Part shown: one piece after another, positions 47,367 to 59,721 of the stretch
Layout: each line of letters opens with the position of its first letter
How positions within the stretch are numbered: position 1 is the stretch's first letter
Assembly (NCBI GenBank): GCA_964023275.1
Contig: OZ029915.1
Coordinates: forward strand, 20,736,775 to 20,800,774
Length of the DNA: 64,000 nucleotides
Source: Norana najaformis
Taxonomy: Eukaryota > Annelida > Clitellata > Crassiclitellata > Hormogastridae
Reading direction: 5' to 3'
Program-made: the position numbers and the translations under genes
The notes under the pieces: generated by a model
What the model saw: the letters and a program-made list of their open reading frames with translations, nothing else
Told to the model about the DNA's origin: nothing
Databases searched by the model: none

Positions 47367-47526
47367 CTATTACAGAATTACTAATTCATAGGGAAGATAA
47401 TATGTAGAAAGATAAATTAGTTTAATTAATGAATACATTTGACAGATACATATATATTGGCTGAGACAGCAGAACTTGGCAATCAGGAGCAGATGTATTA
47501 ACGATATTCGTGTGCTGTATAAACAG

Positions 47527-49530
47527 TAGGGTGGTCCTTATGTGGAATCAAAAAATGAATGGCCACTTTTTAAATTTCTTACCCCTGGATATTGTTATAT
47601 GTTATAAAAAAAGAAATGAAACCGAGACAAGTGTAATGTTATGACATGATTAAGAGGAGCCATGCTCATCACGAAGTTCTTGTTGCAGTCTGCAGCAAGT
47701 TGACCTAGTCCCTTGTGGATGGAAAACAGGCAAACGATGTTAATTAATAGTTTGAAGTTAAATTATGACAACAAGGAGGCGCATTGCAGCCGACATTAAA
47801 CAATCGTTCAATCCTCAGATTCCACTGACGGTCCACTGGGATGGTAACATTTTACCTGAATTATATGGAAGTGACAAAGCGACAAAGTTTAAAGATTACC
47901 AGTGATTATTTCTGGAGCTGGAAGAACAAAACTGCTTGGTGTTCCCATGCTGCCAGCTGGAACAGGTGAGGCAATGGCCGAAGCAGTGGTTGACTGCTTG
48001 GAAGACTGGAATATCAAAGACCGCATTCAGGCAATGACATTTGATACAACTAGTAGCAATACTGGCATTAATCTTGGAGCTCGTACACTCGTCGAGTTAA
48101 AGATCGGGAGAAACATACTCCATCTTGCATGCCACCATCATATAATGGAAATTGTTGCAGAAAAGGCTTTTGCTGCATGTGACATGCAGTCAACTGGTCC
48201 TGACATTCTGCTGTTTAAGCTTTTCCAGCAACAATGGCAATTTATAGACAAGGAACAGTACACAACTCTTGGTGATTGGGTGGCAGACAATGAAGATATT
48301 ACAGTGTTTTGCAAAGAGCAGTTGGCGATAACATAAGCACGTGATGACTATCTGGAGCTGTTAGAACTGACAATCATCTACTTTGGTGGCATCCCTGCAA
48401 GAGGAATCTGGTTCATGCAGCCAGGAGCACTCCATTCAGCCAGGTGGATGGCTCTTGTAATCTATGCAATCAAAATAACTCTATTCCATGCAGAGCTTGT
48501 CATGAGTAAATGTGAGCAAGCTGGTATTCGGAGATTTGCTATGTTTGCGGTGAAGGTTTATGTCCATTAATGGTTTCTGGCTCTGCTTGCAGCAGCAGCT
48601 CCTGCCAACGACTTGGTATTCCTCACCAAGCTTCTTAATTATGGAGACAAATCTGTCTCAAAAGCGGCTAGCAGTGCTTTTTCAAGACACCTTTGGTACC
48701 TGAGTGAAACACTTATATCACTGTCATTTTTTTTACCCTGACATCTCTGTTGCAGTCAAGCACAAGATGGTGAAGGCCTTGGAAAAAGAAAATTCAGAGC
48801 ACCCTCTGAAACGGGTAACTCTTGAGGGTGCTGCAACACCTATCAGCGGAAAGACTGTTTCTAACTTCATAACCAAATCTTTACGCCGTTTCTTTGAAGT
48901 GTTGAGTCTTCCAACAGAGTTTCTGCTAGTTGATCCACTCGAATGGGAAGAGTGACCTGACTACCTAGCTGCCATAGAGTTTGTTCGAACAATGAAGGTC
49001 GTTAGCAACTGTGCAGAAAGGGGAGTTGCGCTGATGCAGAATTTCAACAGTATTCTCACAAAGAATGAGGACCAAAAACAGTTCCTACTACGGTTAGTGG
49101 AATAACATCAGCAAAAGTATCCAAATGCACTGAAGCAGACAATAACTAAGAACTTGCAACTGTGGCAAATATCAATGGTTGTAAATCTCTCAGCAGACTG
49201 CATATTGTGTAACAGAAGAGATTTCTTTGAAATCTATTTTGTATGTAGTCAGTTAGGGAGTTTACAGTTTCTTGTTGTGATAAATAACTAATTACCTATT
49301 AATAATAGTATTTCTTACAAGGTATATGACTTTTCTTGCTGAAGAAATTATGTTAACCGTGAATGCGAATTTTACTTGCATTCCAAAGTTAACTAGCAGC
49401 TTGTGGCACCTTTTTCAAACATCCGATCAGCCCCCAAAATATTGTATATCATTTTCTTAACACAAGCAACAACACAGAGCCCTGGGTAAGATTTCAAAGT
49501 TTCCAACTTTCACTTTTAAGGACCACCCTA
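47527..49530 (+). mobile_element. Complete 2.0-kb hAT-like DNA transposon with 8-bp target duplication
   Basis: The ends are perfect 14-base inverted repeats TAGGGTGGTCCTTA at 47527-47540 and 49517-49530. Further inside, CTTACCC-GG is also shared. The element is flanked on both sides by ATAAACAG (47519-47526 and 49531-49538), an 8-bp duplication. An 8-bp duplication and termini fitting YARNG are the hallmarks of the hAT superfamily. It sits in an intron of the PDZRN-like gene in the same orientation and carries a broken transposase-like gene. Confidence 0.9.
47765..49170 (+). pseudogene. Decayed transposase-like gene of the hAT-like element
   Basis: An N-terminal piece from ATG 47765 reads to TVHWDGNILPELYG, then a frameshift near 47890. 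The main frame 47902-48336 gives KLLGVPMLPAGTG, MTFDTTSSNTG and LHLACHHHIMEIV. I take the Asp in FDTTSSNTG and the Cys/His block as parts of an RNase H-like catalytic core (inference). After TAA at 48334 the frame continues through LHSARWMALVIYAIKI and VYVH (stop near 48568) to HLWYLSETLISL. A frameshift at a T run near 48728, TGA at 48953 and TAA near 49102 follow, ending in NCAERGVALMQNF. The family recurs in many invertebrate genomes as uncharacterised proteins with FDTTSSNTG and NDxAERGVAL motifs (from memory). Clearly inactive. Confidence 0.75.
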
Positions 49531-50824
49531 ATAAACAGCTATGTATGAAGCACTTCTGAAAGGTTCTTAGAAGGTGCTCTTTCAGACTTTGATGTGTACA
49601 TTTATGTGTGCTTGCATACAAAAATGAACCCACAAGGCAGTGGGGTAATGTTTACGCGTTGATTCAGATAATATAACTTTTGTCAACTTTATCAGGTAAT
49701 ATAACTTTTGTCAACTTTATCCTGTCACATTAAGAGCAGTTGACAATGTGATAATTTCTTGGCATTTTAGCGGTGCTTAGCAATGGTAGATACGGAGTTT
49801 CATAGAGTGGCATCAAAAAGGCTTGTGCATTATTCTTGACTAGCACTTGGTTGATTCCATTTGACGTCTTAATGCCGTATGTACACCAGTTTGCAGCTGG
49901 TGAAAATAGTCTCTCAGACCTTCGTTGTCTCCTGTCACAGGCATTTTCGTTCATCAGCAAATGTCCAGCTTAGCAGCGGATATTCTGCTCCGATTTGTTG
50001 CACAATGGTATTGGCCCGAATGACTGATTGTAGGATTCATGTCAAGACTACAGCCTTTCTGTAAATCTTTCGTCTTTCTGGCTTTAGTTTGTGTCCTCAT
50101 CTGACTGCCTTTCCAAAGACCAAAGAGTTGAAGCAGCTGTAGTATCACCTGCCATGTTGCTCAGTGTTGTATTACAATGTATATTGTTGGAATTTATGTA
50201 GCATATCTTTAATAAAACTCAGCAGAAAGAATCTCTTATGCTATGTTTCTTGCTATGCTGTCCGTGAATTACAAACTATAAAGCACAGCTTAATTGTAAG
50301 GAACAGTACCTTAATAAGTCCGTGATTGTTTTTATAAAATCGCTTATCAAGACATTGCTTCAGTTTCACCTGTAGGTCATATAGAATTATGCTAGGCTTA
50401 GAAAATTTATTTAAGACAATTCAGGTTAGGTTTGGACAAAGCTTTCTTATGGCAAGTCTGCTCCTCACTATTAATGTGTCTGTAGTTCAGTTCCTGGTTT
50501 GTCATAAAATTTACAATGGTGGCTATTCTAGTTATCTGAGAATTTGCATACAAAAAACTTTTTGTTCCTAATGAACCTAGCACCACATAGGGTGGTGTAG
50601 GCAGCACTTTTTTGAGCTAATTACAAGGCACTATAATTATACTGAACGTCTGGATAAAGAAACAGAAACGCAATACACTGTAGAGTCATTCAAATGCATG
50701 AGACATACTGTGTTTAAGGTCATTCAACACAATAGTCCTGTTGCTGGATTACTATTGTCTGGCTTGTACTTCAGGTGAAACATTTTAAACTTGAGGCCAA
50801 GTATTTATAATTTATTTTGATATT

Positions 50825-50870
50825 TATTTATGCATATATATATATACATTTATTTATACATATATATGAT
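50825..50870. repeat. TATA/TATG low-complexity repeat
   Basis: Two runs of (AT)n separated by ATTTATTTATAC. Confidence 0.75.
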
Positions 50871-51447
50871 TTTGATATTTAATAGATTGTTATATTGTCT
50901 TACCTTTATTTACATAGTTCTTAGATAAAGTCATTTGATATCAACTGTCTTTAAATTTTAAAAGTGATTGGGTTCATAAATTTTGATGTGTCACAAGAAA
51001 CAGTTCTGTGAGTCAGTCACAGAATTAAGCATCAGTTGCTAATTACTTATCACTAAGTTTCTGTTATGGTGTTGTACATCAGAAATCTGAAAAACGTGAT
51101 TCCCAATAATTTGATGCACTATATTGTGAACTATCACATTAAGAACCGCTGTGCCTTTATACAATAACTTGCATATAACACAAAATCGGCAGTTTAGGTG
51201 TTCATCCTCCTAAAAAACTGTTTTTGGTTGTTGGACTGGTTTCATAGTGTCTTTAGTCAAAATGAGTCAAAATTGAGTCAGGAATTACAGCACTTGCTGA
51301 TGAGATGTCTTATTTGACCATGTGTTTGCAGAAGTGTGATTGGCCTGAGTTTAACATAAGTGATATTTTTTTATTTTAAAGTATTTGATATTTTCAGATG
51401 ATTTTGTCATACTTATTTTATTATTTTTTGTTTGTAATCTGTTTTAG

Positions 51448-51565
51448 GAGTCTCTCTGGTGAAGTTTTCCAGCCCTCTGGTAGTCTCCACCTGGCAGAAA
51501 TGGACCTGGACATTGGACCTGACTTTGAAGATGACTTTGGCAGGGCTATCGATATTGAATATGAG
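51448..51565 (+). CDS. PDZRN3/4-like: PDZRN3/4-like gene, exon leading into second PDZ domain
   Basis: The acceptor is TCTGTTTTAG ending at 51447 and the donor is GTACTG at 51566. The first base completes the Pro codon left open by the upstream exon, after which 39 codons read through to a phase-0 end. The peptide is acidic, with an Asp/Glu/Phe-rich middle and a terminus DIEYE. In vertebrate PDZRN proteins a similar Glu-rich stretch stands directly before the first strand of PDZ2, so the position and charge fit. The reading frame stays open into the intron, which is chance. The intron before it is about 9.3 kb and the one after about 11.5 kb. Confidence comes from phase compatibility on both sides and the clear PDZ match of the following exon. 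Confidence 0.8.
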
Positions 51566-52937
51566 GTACTGTTGACAGTTTGCTTTCTGCATTACTATGT
51601 TATCATATCCGGTACTTCTCTATTTATAGTTGAAATGATTATTACCATACTTGATGTCATGCATTTTCACAATATTTTTCTGTGCTGATTATGAGTGTTT
51701 ATATACATAAATATATTCATGTTTTTATTTTTATGGAAAATTCTAAGTGGTATTTGTTGTCTCAACAACAACCATTTGTCTGTCTTCTGATTTCTAGCAT
51801 GTTTCGCTTATCCTTGTGCGTACATGACAGTGGCTCAGTTAACTAGTCTTTGTATCTCCTTCATTCCTTCATCAGTTTAACAGCTAGCCAGCATGTTGTG
51901 TTTTGAATTTTTATGCATTTATATGTATACTTGCATGTTTGGCATCATTACTGTTCGATTTTTGTAGAAGTAGAAATTTTCAATCTCTTACAGACTCTAG
52001 TTGAGTTCTTTCCACCTGTTTGGGTTCTTAAGACTTCTTTCAGCTTGTCTTTTTATAACAGACCATTCTTGTTCAGCTAAGCCACGAAATTCATTATTTT
52101 CATATCAGATTGCATCATGCGTGGCAGAATGTTTATTACTGAGACGTTAATTGCATTGTCTGCAGTACCTTCTTATCAGTTCAAAGTTCTCAGAACCTCT
52201 TAGCATATTTTTGATCTCTCTCTTGGTGGAATCTCATTTCCTGTCAGAATTCACTTACGTCAAGCAGAATTCTCTCGCCTCGAGATGGCTTTTCTGATTT
52301 ATATTTTGTATAGTGCAAATGAAGTTGGCCACCTGCATGGGCAGCATATGAACATACAGGTGTGTACACACATACGCACACATATATAGAATCATATTTA
52401 ATTGAAACAAGGTTTATTGATACATGCCTGAGCAACCTGGCTTGTGTAAGAAAAATAGTATGATCCGTGGTTGCATTTACAGAGCAGAGGAGACCAAATG
52501 AATGTAGTGATGATTGGATCTGTTTAATGCCAACTTTTTATTCAGACTCTCGTGTGAGGCAAATCAAGTGGAATAATACATGTGAGCAGGCTTGACTTGA
52601 CATGTGCATGTGGTCTGGCATGATATTATTGATAGCATAGGAAGCTGTGGATGAATAACGCAATCCTTAGTGAGTCCTGCTTTTCCATTAAACAGCTGCC
52701 ATCTGCTTTTAAACAGTAAATTTTTATCTTAAGTTGGAAGGATCTTTTCATGTTCTTGATCCAGTTGAAGGTATGATGAATGAGATTTAATCTTTTGATC
52801 ATATTAAAGGATATAAATGTGTCTTTGTGATTTGTGCCTTTTAATAAAATGGCCTAATGTTTGTAGGTAGCAAGTGTGTGTTGAGATGAGTCATACAGAG
52901 CCATGCAAATATGAAATGGAAGATGTTGCATGAGATG

Positions 52938-53002
52938 ATGATCTTCTAATGCAAGTATTGATGACCTGCTTCAGGTCATCAACTCCTGCATTAGGTGATC
53001 AT
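52938..53002. other. 65-nt near-perfect hairpin
   Basis: Arms 52938-52968 and 52972-53002 are inverted repeats with 26 of 31 positions complementary and a 3-base loop CTT; the inner 11 pairs are perfect. It lies in the intron and belongs to no repeat I recognise. It could be a small-RNA precursor-like structure or the remnant of a palindromic duplication. Confidence 0.7.
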
Positions 53003-53823
53003 TATCTACTGCGGTGTTTGTCACATATTTTGGGTGAGCCACTCCAGAACTTTACCAATTATTTCATAAGATGTGTTGAGTTGAGTGAAAAGATTGTTGT
53101 ATCTAAGTTGTGGTCTCCTCAGTCGTATGCTGTGCTTACATCCATCAGAACAAGCAGTATCAGATGTCCAGGTTTGACAGTGTCACAAAAATTGTTGATA
53201 GGCCACACATTGTATTAGTGGAAGGGCCTTTTCAGAAGCCTGACTACAGCTGTAGCATTAGGTTGAATGACTCCTCGAGGTACTGCAGCATCTCCTACAC
53301 TACTATTTTTTTGGTAAACTTTGAGATTGAGAATGTGAGGTTAGGGATTGGCCGGTTGTTGTTCGTGTTAACCGGATCACTTTTAGGCTTTTTAAGTGTA
53401 AGTGTACACATTTTTCTATAGCGACCGTATTGCCTCGACCCTACTCATTTTTCAGTGAATTGACCGAGTGAGATTCTTCACCTCTGCCCATTTGAATGAG
53501 CACCATGCCATTTAAGGTACCTGTGTACAGACCATGCTAGCCCAAGATTCATATCTCTTACATAAGCCATGATCAGGGCATGAACCAACACCCTCATGCA
53601 CAGAGGTGCCTTGATGTACATGTGTAGCTAATGGGACCAGCAATTTTAATTGAGGGCCGCATGATTGCAAATTGTATACCAGGTGTCTGTCTGTCATTGA
53701 GGTATTGCAGAGCCCTTCAGGAAGGAAATCAGGCTGTCAACAACATCTTCAAGTAGAAACGTTGAAATAGTTTCGAAAGAGTACAGTTTTGACAATGAAG
53801 ACAGACAAATGCTTTAAAATCGA

Positions 53824-53905
53824 CATCTATTGTATTGTATTGTATTTGATAACTTATACAGCGCTTCTTACAGAACAAACTACTCAGAGGCGCTTCCAGC
53901 TGTCA
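53824..53905 (-). mobile_element. Solo LINE 3' end with TATTG-repeat tail
   Basis: About 60 bases are nearly identical to 18240-18300, the 3' end of the L2/CR1-like copy there, and are preceded by repeated ATTGT (a tail on the minus strand). An extreme 5' truncation. Confidence 0.8.
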
Positions 53906-55599
53906 CATTATTGAAGGTATCTAAGTGCCATCCAGTTGTTGAGTACTTTGGTGGAGTGAGCCGTCTGCTTCATGATATCGGACTTGGGAGAAGTCATTGT
54001 GTGTCTGGTTTAACGAATGAACAAGCCAAACTGACTGTCAATGACAGACTGTGCAACATGACCCATATGTACATCTGATAGAATTGGTATGAGTTCACAT
54101 GGGATGGCATTGATAGTTCTTCATCCAGAAGTGCACCCAGGTCATGGATGACAAACTGTGGATTCGAGTCAGGGATGTGGCTCTATTGATCTTTCCCTAA
54201 TCTGTCTTTCATCATGCATGACATGTTCTCAGCAATAGGTACTGTTTTTTATCTGATTCTGCCTTTGCTACTTTCATGACAATGACCCAAGTAGTCGACA
54301 AACATGCAAACGTGCCATTGAAAGGCCTTAAAACGTGCTATAAGTGTGTTCAAATACAATCAGTGCTTATACCTTATTTTCACACATATAGCCTGCACAC
54401 TGATGTAACCTGCATACGCATAACACTCAGAAATTAGAAAAACAAAAAGTTTGGTATAGCCTGCACATGGTGCACATGCATATTTTCCACAAGCTTGCAT
54501 AGACCATAGTGGAATTGTCTGCAAGCGCTAACCTACATCTTAAACATCACGGGCTGTCTGCATGATGATGGTATAACTGCTAGTCCCAGACTAAGTCCGG
54601 CTTACACCCAACTAGTGAATAAACTCAGTACATGTATGCACAACAAGGTGTTAGGGTGCTAGGTCCTGACTAACCGTAGTCCACTTCTCTATCAAGTGTA
54701 AGTGAATGAGTCCAAGCTTAGTGGAAGAAAACAGAATGGTGGCTGTCATAATTCGTTGCATTCGACAAAGTTTTTGACATCAAAGAGTGTTTAGGGACCG
54801 TCAAAATCTGCTCGACTCGTTCTTGGACAATGAAATTTATTATGCTTTTAATTTTCGCTGTCACAAGTTGCTAATAAATTATAATTTGTGACTAGATGGG
54901 TGCCGATGTCAAATTCGCTGCACTGCATTAGAGACCTCTGTCTTCCATGATGATTGTACGATATATTTAAAGCGACATTTTAATGTCATTACTACTCAAA
55001 AACTTGACTTCTTGTTTTAATATTTATTAATCCATTGTATCTTATGACATTAATAGTGCTGATAATGTTGATATTTCTTACTTAAGCCATCGACATTGAT
55101 AGTTATAGACACATTTAATACATTTATTATCTTTAAAAGCTTTTTCTGGGTAAAATAACAATGTTTTATATGCTATGGAAGTGTTGATTTGTTTAATTGT
55201 GTACTCTGCTTGTTTTGGGTAACGAAAAGAACGTCGCCAGAAAGACGATTGTGTCAGGTGCAGTCACGTACACATTTGTTTTTATAACACATATCCCAGT
55301 CGAAAACCAAGAAACAAGTAAAGCAATTACTTGGATTATTTGGTTATTACCTTCAGTTCATCCCTGCAAAAACTGCCTAACTGTCAGATTTAATGTTTAA
55401 GAAAGTTCCCCAAATTTTTTTTGACTGATATGTATCAAAATGCTTTTGAAATGTTAAAACGTTTTCATTCAGATTCTGTTTTGGCTATAATTCGTGTTGG
55501 TGATGATGTAAATTCATGTTGTGAGAGTAATGATGTTGCAGTTGGTGCTGATTAACACAGTTTGACAGCGGATGTCAGAAAAGACCTATTTCTATTTCG

Positions 55600-56710
55600 T
55601 TTCTTAGTCAAGAACTGATTGAAACTCAAAGACAGTGGGCAACTGTTGAGAAAGAAGTGTTTGCTGTTGTCGTCTGGCCCTTCTTTAATATTCTGCATTT
55701 TTTACTTAGATCATGTCTTTTCATCTGATGTGCCCTGTTCCCTAGTTTTTAATATCTGTGTCTCTGATTATGACTGCCTCATTACGTTGCTTGCTTTTAT
55801 GCTGTGTTTTGCTAACATTTTTGCTTGTTTCCAAGTCTGCAGGGAGATGGATCTGTTTCTGGACTTACACATGCGTCACTATGGTCTGATCTATTTTTGA
55901 ACTTGGCTCAAGCTCATTCATTTTATCTTGTTCCCAGTACTGCTTTTTCAATTCGGTCGTATGTTCTGCTGTTATACAGTACCACTAACATTATTTTCTG
56001 CCCTGAGTTGAGAGTAAAATCATATAGAACATCTTCGGCTATGCATCACTGGTTGTCTGTGTATTTGTTTCCATTGTTTCTGTTGCTACTTTTGGTTAGT
56101 TATATTGAAATAAATCCTGGCCCAGTTAGACTTCCGAATTTAGATATTGATCAGTTAAGCATTTATTCCCTTCAAAATAAAGCTGCAGTCCTGCATAATT
56201 TTCTTTTTGAGCATTCCTTGCATATACTTGCTCTTATTGAGACTTGACACACTTGCATTCATTTCTGATCTTACTTTAGCAATCTATCCTATGCTGAATG
56301 AGCCTTGATGCAGTGGAAAAGGTGGAGGTCTTGCTTTTATTTTAAAGTTGTATCTTCCTCTGCAGAGATTCACTTTGCCTATTCCAAACACCCAGGTCAT
56401 TTGAGTTCCTGGCTGCAAACTCTCACCTCTGGCAACAAACAGGTGTGAATATTGTGAATATTTATTGTCCACCATCCCTATATTTGACTGATTTTCTCAA
56501 TGAATTTGAGTCATTACTTGAATATTTGATTTCCTCACCCTTCTGAAATTGGTATTTTTGGTACTTTAGTATTCATCTTGATGTAGCTGATCATTGTTCC
56601 CCTGTGCTTAAATCTTTGCACTGGCTTCCTGTTCAGCAGAGGATCTGTTTTAAATTGGGGCTTGTAGTTTATAAAACACTGAACTTTAGTCAACCAAATT
56701 ACTTAAATGG
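55600..56710 (+). mobile_element. L2-like LINE 5' region with 2A-like motif, joined to an RT tail
   Basis: The plus frame 55825-56247 contains a Leu-rich hydrophobic stretch (YLFPLFLLLLLVS), then YIEINPGP, then an endonuclease-like start (LQNKAAVLHNFLFEHSLHILALIET). Degenerate endonuclease sequence follows to about 56530 (GKGGGLAFI-like and VNIYCPPS). At about 56600 the sequence jumps to the RT C-terminal block LKSLHWLPVQQRICFKLG, so most of the RT domain is deleted. Stops are present. Confidence 0.75.
56101..56124 (+). other. 2A-like NPGP motif in LINE N-terminal region
   Basis: Codons read YIEINPGP directly after a Leu-rich hydrophobic stretch. Canonical 2A-type recoding motifs end D-(V/I)-E-x-NPGP; here the first Asp is Tyr and the rest fits. 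Confidence 0.65.
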
Positions 56711-56712
56711 CC

Positions 56713-56742
56713 TATATACATATGTATGTATGTGTATGAATG

Positions 56743-56773
<31 letters not shown>

Positions 56774-56775
56774 GA
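56713..56775. repeat. TATG/(TA)n microsatellite
   Basis: TATATACATATGTATGTATG followed by (TA)n runs, terminating the LINE fragment. Confidence 0.9.
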
Positions 56776-59131
56776 AAAATCAATGACTGTGTGTCTTTTC
56801 TTGAGTTAAGACTACTCTACAAATCTGGCAAGTCGATGGTTTGAAGCCTGATTGATTGACACTTCGAGAGATCATCAACAGTTATGGTACATGACTGATC
56901 TTTGTAACTGGTGTGAAATTTAATTGTTTAGCTTTTCAGGAAATTATTGCACTGAAGAGCATTTTTATTATCTTTTTTAGCACAGAGAATGATTGGGCAT
57001 TGTTGATCAAGGAAAGATAAGTGAGTTGTGTGGGAGTTGGTCATTGATCACTTATTATTGAATGACCTTTGAAAGAAACACAGACTGATTAATTGCTCTG
57101 GGTCGATTTGTCTGCACTTAATGGACATCTTTGGTCTCAGCCGTCCTATACAGAGCCAAGCCTCTTCTCGAATTACAAGATCCTGTGAGGCTTTGCACTG
57201 CATGTGATGGGCCATAATAGCAATTGTTTTTCTTGGAGCTATTTCCATAGGTTACTATGTACAAACCAACCAATAATAATATATCTCTGTGACATGGCAT
57301 TATGCAATTTCTTTGTTTGCTTGGGTGAAATAAAACCTATGTTTGGCTTCATGTGCTCTTTAATTTCAATTTCTTCAGCAGTTTTAATGACATCAGCATT
57401 TCCGTAGAAATGCCCGCAGTCTGAATCAGAACAAGCATTATTATTTTTCCTCTCTCATTGTAACTAATTACTCTTCCAAATCTTTACAAAAAGTGAATTA
57501 GGTTGGTTTGTAGTTTCAGGGGGTTAATAAAACACATTTAGTTTATTTAAGACACGATGTTGTTAAGACTTGGCGGCATTATCGTGATCTCCTCTGATGC
57601 AGTTTTGATAAGGGTGGATTTGGAAGGGAGTTGGAGTGATGATGGTGACAATTATCTTTTAATTTGTGTAAATGTTTAGATATCCATTTTGTTTTTATGC
57701 AACACATTATTTGTCTTATCACATTTATTGAAACTGTATTGAAATAATGTTATCTGGTTGTTTGCTTGTTACGTTTATAAAATTTTTGTTGAACATTCAC
57801 TGTTAACAAAACATTGCTGCCCATGATGCAAGACTCTGTTGATGTATTTACTTGGTTGCACCAAAATTATGACATTGATTCCTTAGTTGATTCCTTGGTT
57901 GATTTTTATGTCAGTTTCCTGTTGCTACTTTGGTCTTCTATAATTGCTTAGGTCCTTTGATTATCTCGGGCTCAAGGGAAATGCAATTGCACATACAGCA
58001 TGCAATATGCAGATGAGAGTGATGGATGATCTAGATCACAGATACAGAACACCTACATATATGTACTGTGATCAGTATGTAGGTGTCTTGAGATTGGTGG
58101 CTTAAACGTCTCACTTTCTTCTCACATGATTAAGTCGAGTTGTGCGCTTTCAAACAGAAGTAGTAAGAACTTTAAGAAACCAAAGAGAAAATTGCATTGT
58201 AACTTGCAGCTTGCATGTCAATGGCCATAAGTTGTGTGTGCATTAAGTATTAGTATTTCAAATTTTATTAATGTCTGAGTTCACAGCACTGAGAATGCTA
58301 TGCGTACAGATTCCCTTAATTCATTTACCTTTTTAGTTTGTATTTTTGGTGTAGAGTGAAAATCAACGACAGCCATCCGGAGACCCATCCTTTGACCATG
58401 GAACAGTATTTGTCCTGTCTTTCAGTTGTCTCTCTGTTTCTCTGTCTTTGTGTAAAATTTGTTTTTTCTGTTGGGTCTTGAACATGTTAAATTTTCACAG
58501 AACATATGTCAAATTGCAGCTGATCATCCATTCAAGAATTAGTTGAGCTGTCCAAGTCTTGATAGGAATCAAACCTCTTCTGGGTCAGTGAATATCAAAT
58601 GGAATATGGGCTTTGAATCTTTGCCATCAACAACTGTATCTTGCATGCTTCATATTGCCTGATGTATTAAGGCTATCTTACCAGTCCATTTAAGATGGTT
58701 TATATTATTATTTACTGATGTTTATTTAGAGAAGAGCAGTGATTAGAAAAGAAATTTACAATTCCTATTTTGACCAGATCATTGACAGTATTGTTATTAT
58801 ATAGAAATCTAATTTAGTGGGCATTGATGTTAGACATCATCATCATCATAAGTTTCTGGTACCCGGCATTTTTCCGCGATAGGTACAAATGAACGATTTC
58901 AGTTCTTTTTAGTCTTTTGTGAAATCTAGTGCTTTTGTCATCTGTAGTGAAAGTCTTGTTATGTCTTTGTATTCTCTATCCAGTGATGGTCTTCCTTTGC
59001 TTCTCTTTCCTCCTCATATTTCGTATAGGACTGTTACATACTGGAGTCTTAAATGTTAAAACGTTTATTTTCAAACCTCTTGATTATACTCTGCACAAAT
59101 GTTTTCTTTTTAATTACATAAAACCGAATAT

Positions 59132-59721
59132 CAGAGTTCGACCGTACGTACGGAACGTACGCTATTTTTTCTGCTGAAATGCGTACCGTACGCGTACGCT
59201 ATTTTTTGGCTAAATTAATAAATAGCGTACGCTAATTTTTCTGCATTACGTGTTAGTCGAAATATTTTTTTAATTATAGAATTAACAAAGAATAACAAAA
59301 ATTAAAAATTAAAGAATGGAAAACGTTTTAAAACAATTCCGTGAACAATTGTGTATTTTTATTCTAATTTTCTAACAATAAACTACGGTCATAAATTGAT
59401 TAAATTCCAGCAGTGAGTTTTGAATTTTATTTCTGTTGATAAAATAATCAAATTATACAAAATAAAACCAAAATAATAATTTACCTCTTCGCTGAAACGG
59501 AACTACAAATGAAAACTCTAAAGTGACGTAATAAAGACTAGAAAAAAAAACGACGAGAAAATGACGAGAAAAAAAATGTGACGTCACGAGAAGCAACTAA
59601 TATTAAAGGCTGCTCATACGTACGGAATACGAACGTACCGTATGGCGTACGCTGTTATTTTTAGTAAATTACGTACCGTACGCGTACGCTATCTTCTGCC
59701 CTAACGTACGGTCGAACTTTG
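59132..59721. mobile_element. 590-bp non-autonomous hAT-like element
   Basis: Inward-reading ends are CAGAGTTCGACCGTACGT and CAAAGTTCGACCGTACGT (17 of 18 identical), flanked by CCGAATAT at 59124-59131 and 59722-59729, an 8-bp duplication. The termini fit the hAT YARNG rule. Subterminal regions on both sides are packed with CGTACG palindromes and GCGTACGCTA-type motifs, plausible transposase-binding sites. The interior is AT-rich with no open frame and includes TGACGTCA at 59579-59586. Confidence 0.9.
59579..59586. promoter_or_regulatory. CRE-type palindrome inside the hAT-like element
   Basis: TGACGTCA is the full consensus CREB/ATF site. Function here is unknown; it would be carried to each insertion site of the element. 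Confidence 0.4.

Larger units (their letters stand above)
42175..51447 (+). other. Intron of PDZRN3/4-like gene (9.3 kb)
   Basis: GT-AG intron between phase-compatible exons. It contains a plus-strand L2/CR1-like LINE (44190-45915), a minus RTE-like fragment (46160-46320), a minus SINE (47064-47366) and a complete hAT-like transposon (47527-49530). The segments 42180-44180 and 49540-51440 are AT-rich and hold no coding or repeat signature that I recognise apart from short AT microsatellite near 50825-50870. A missing small cassette exon cannot be excluded by reading. Confidence 0.7.

Noticed and set aside
49730..50148. Minus-strand frames as a host gene or transposase
   Set aside because: No recognisable motif, and the frames do not join through splice sites.
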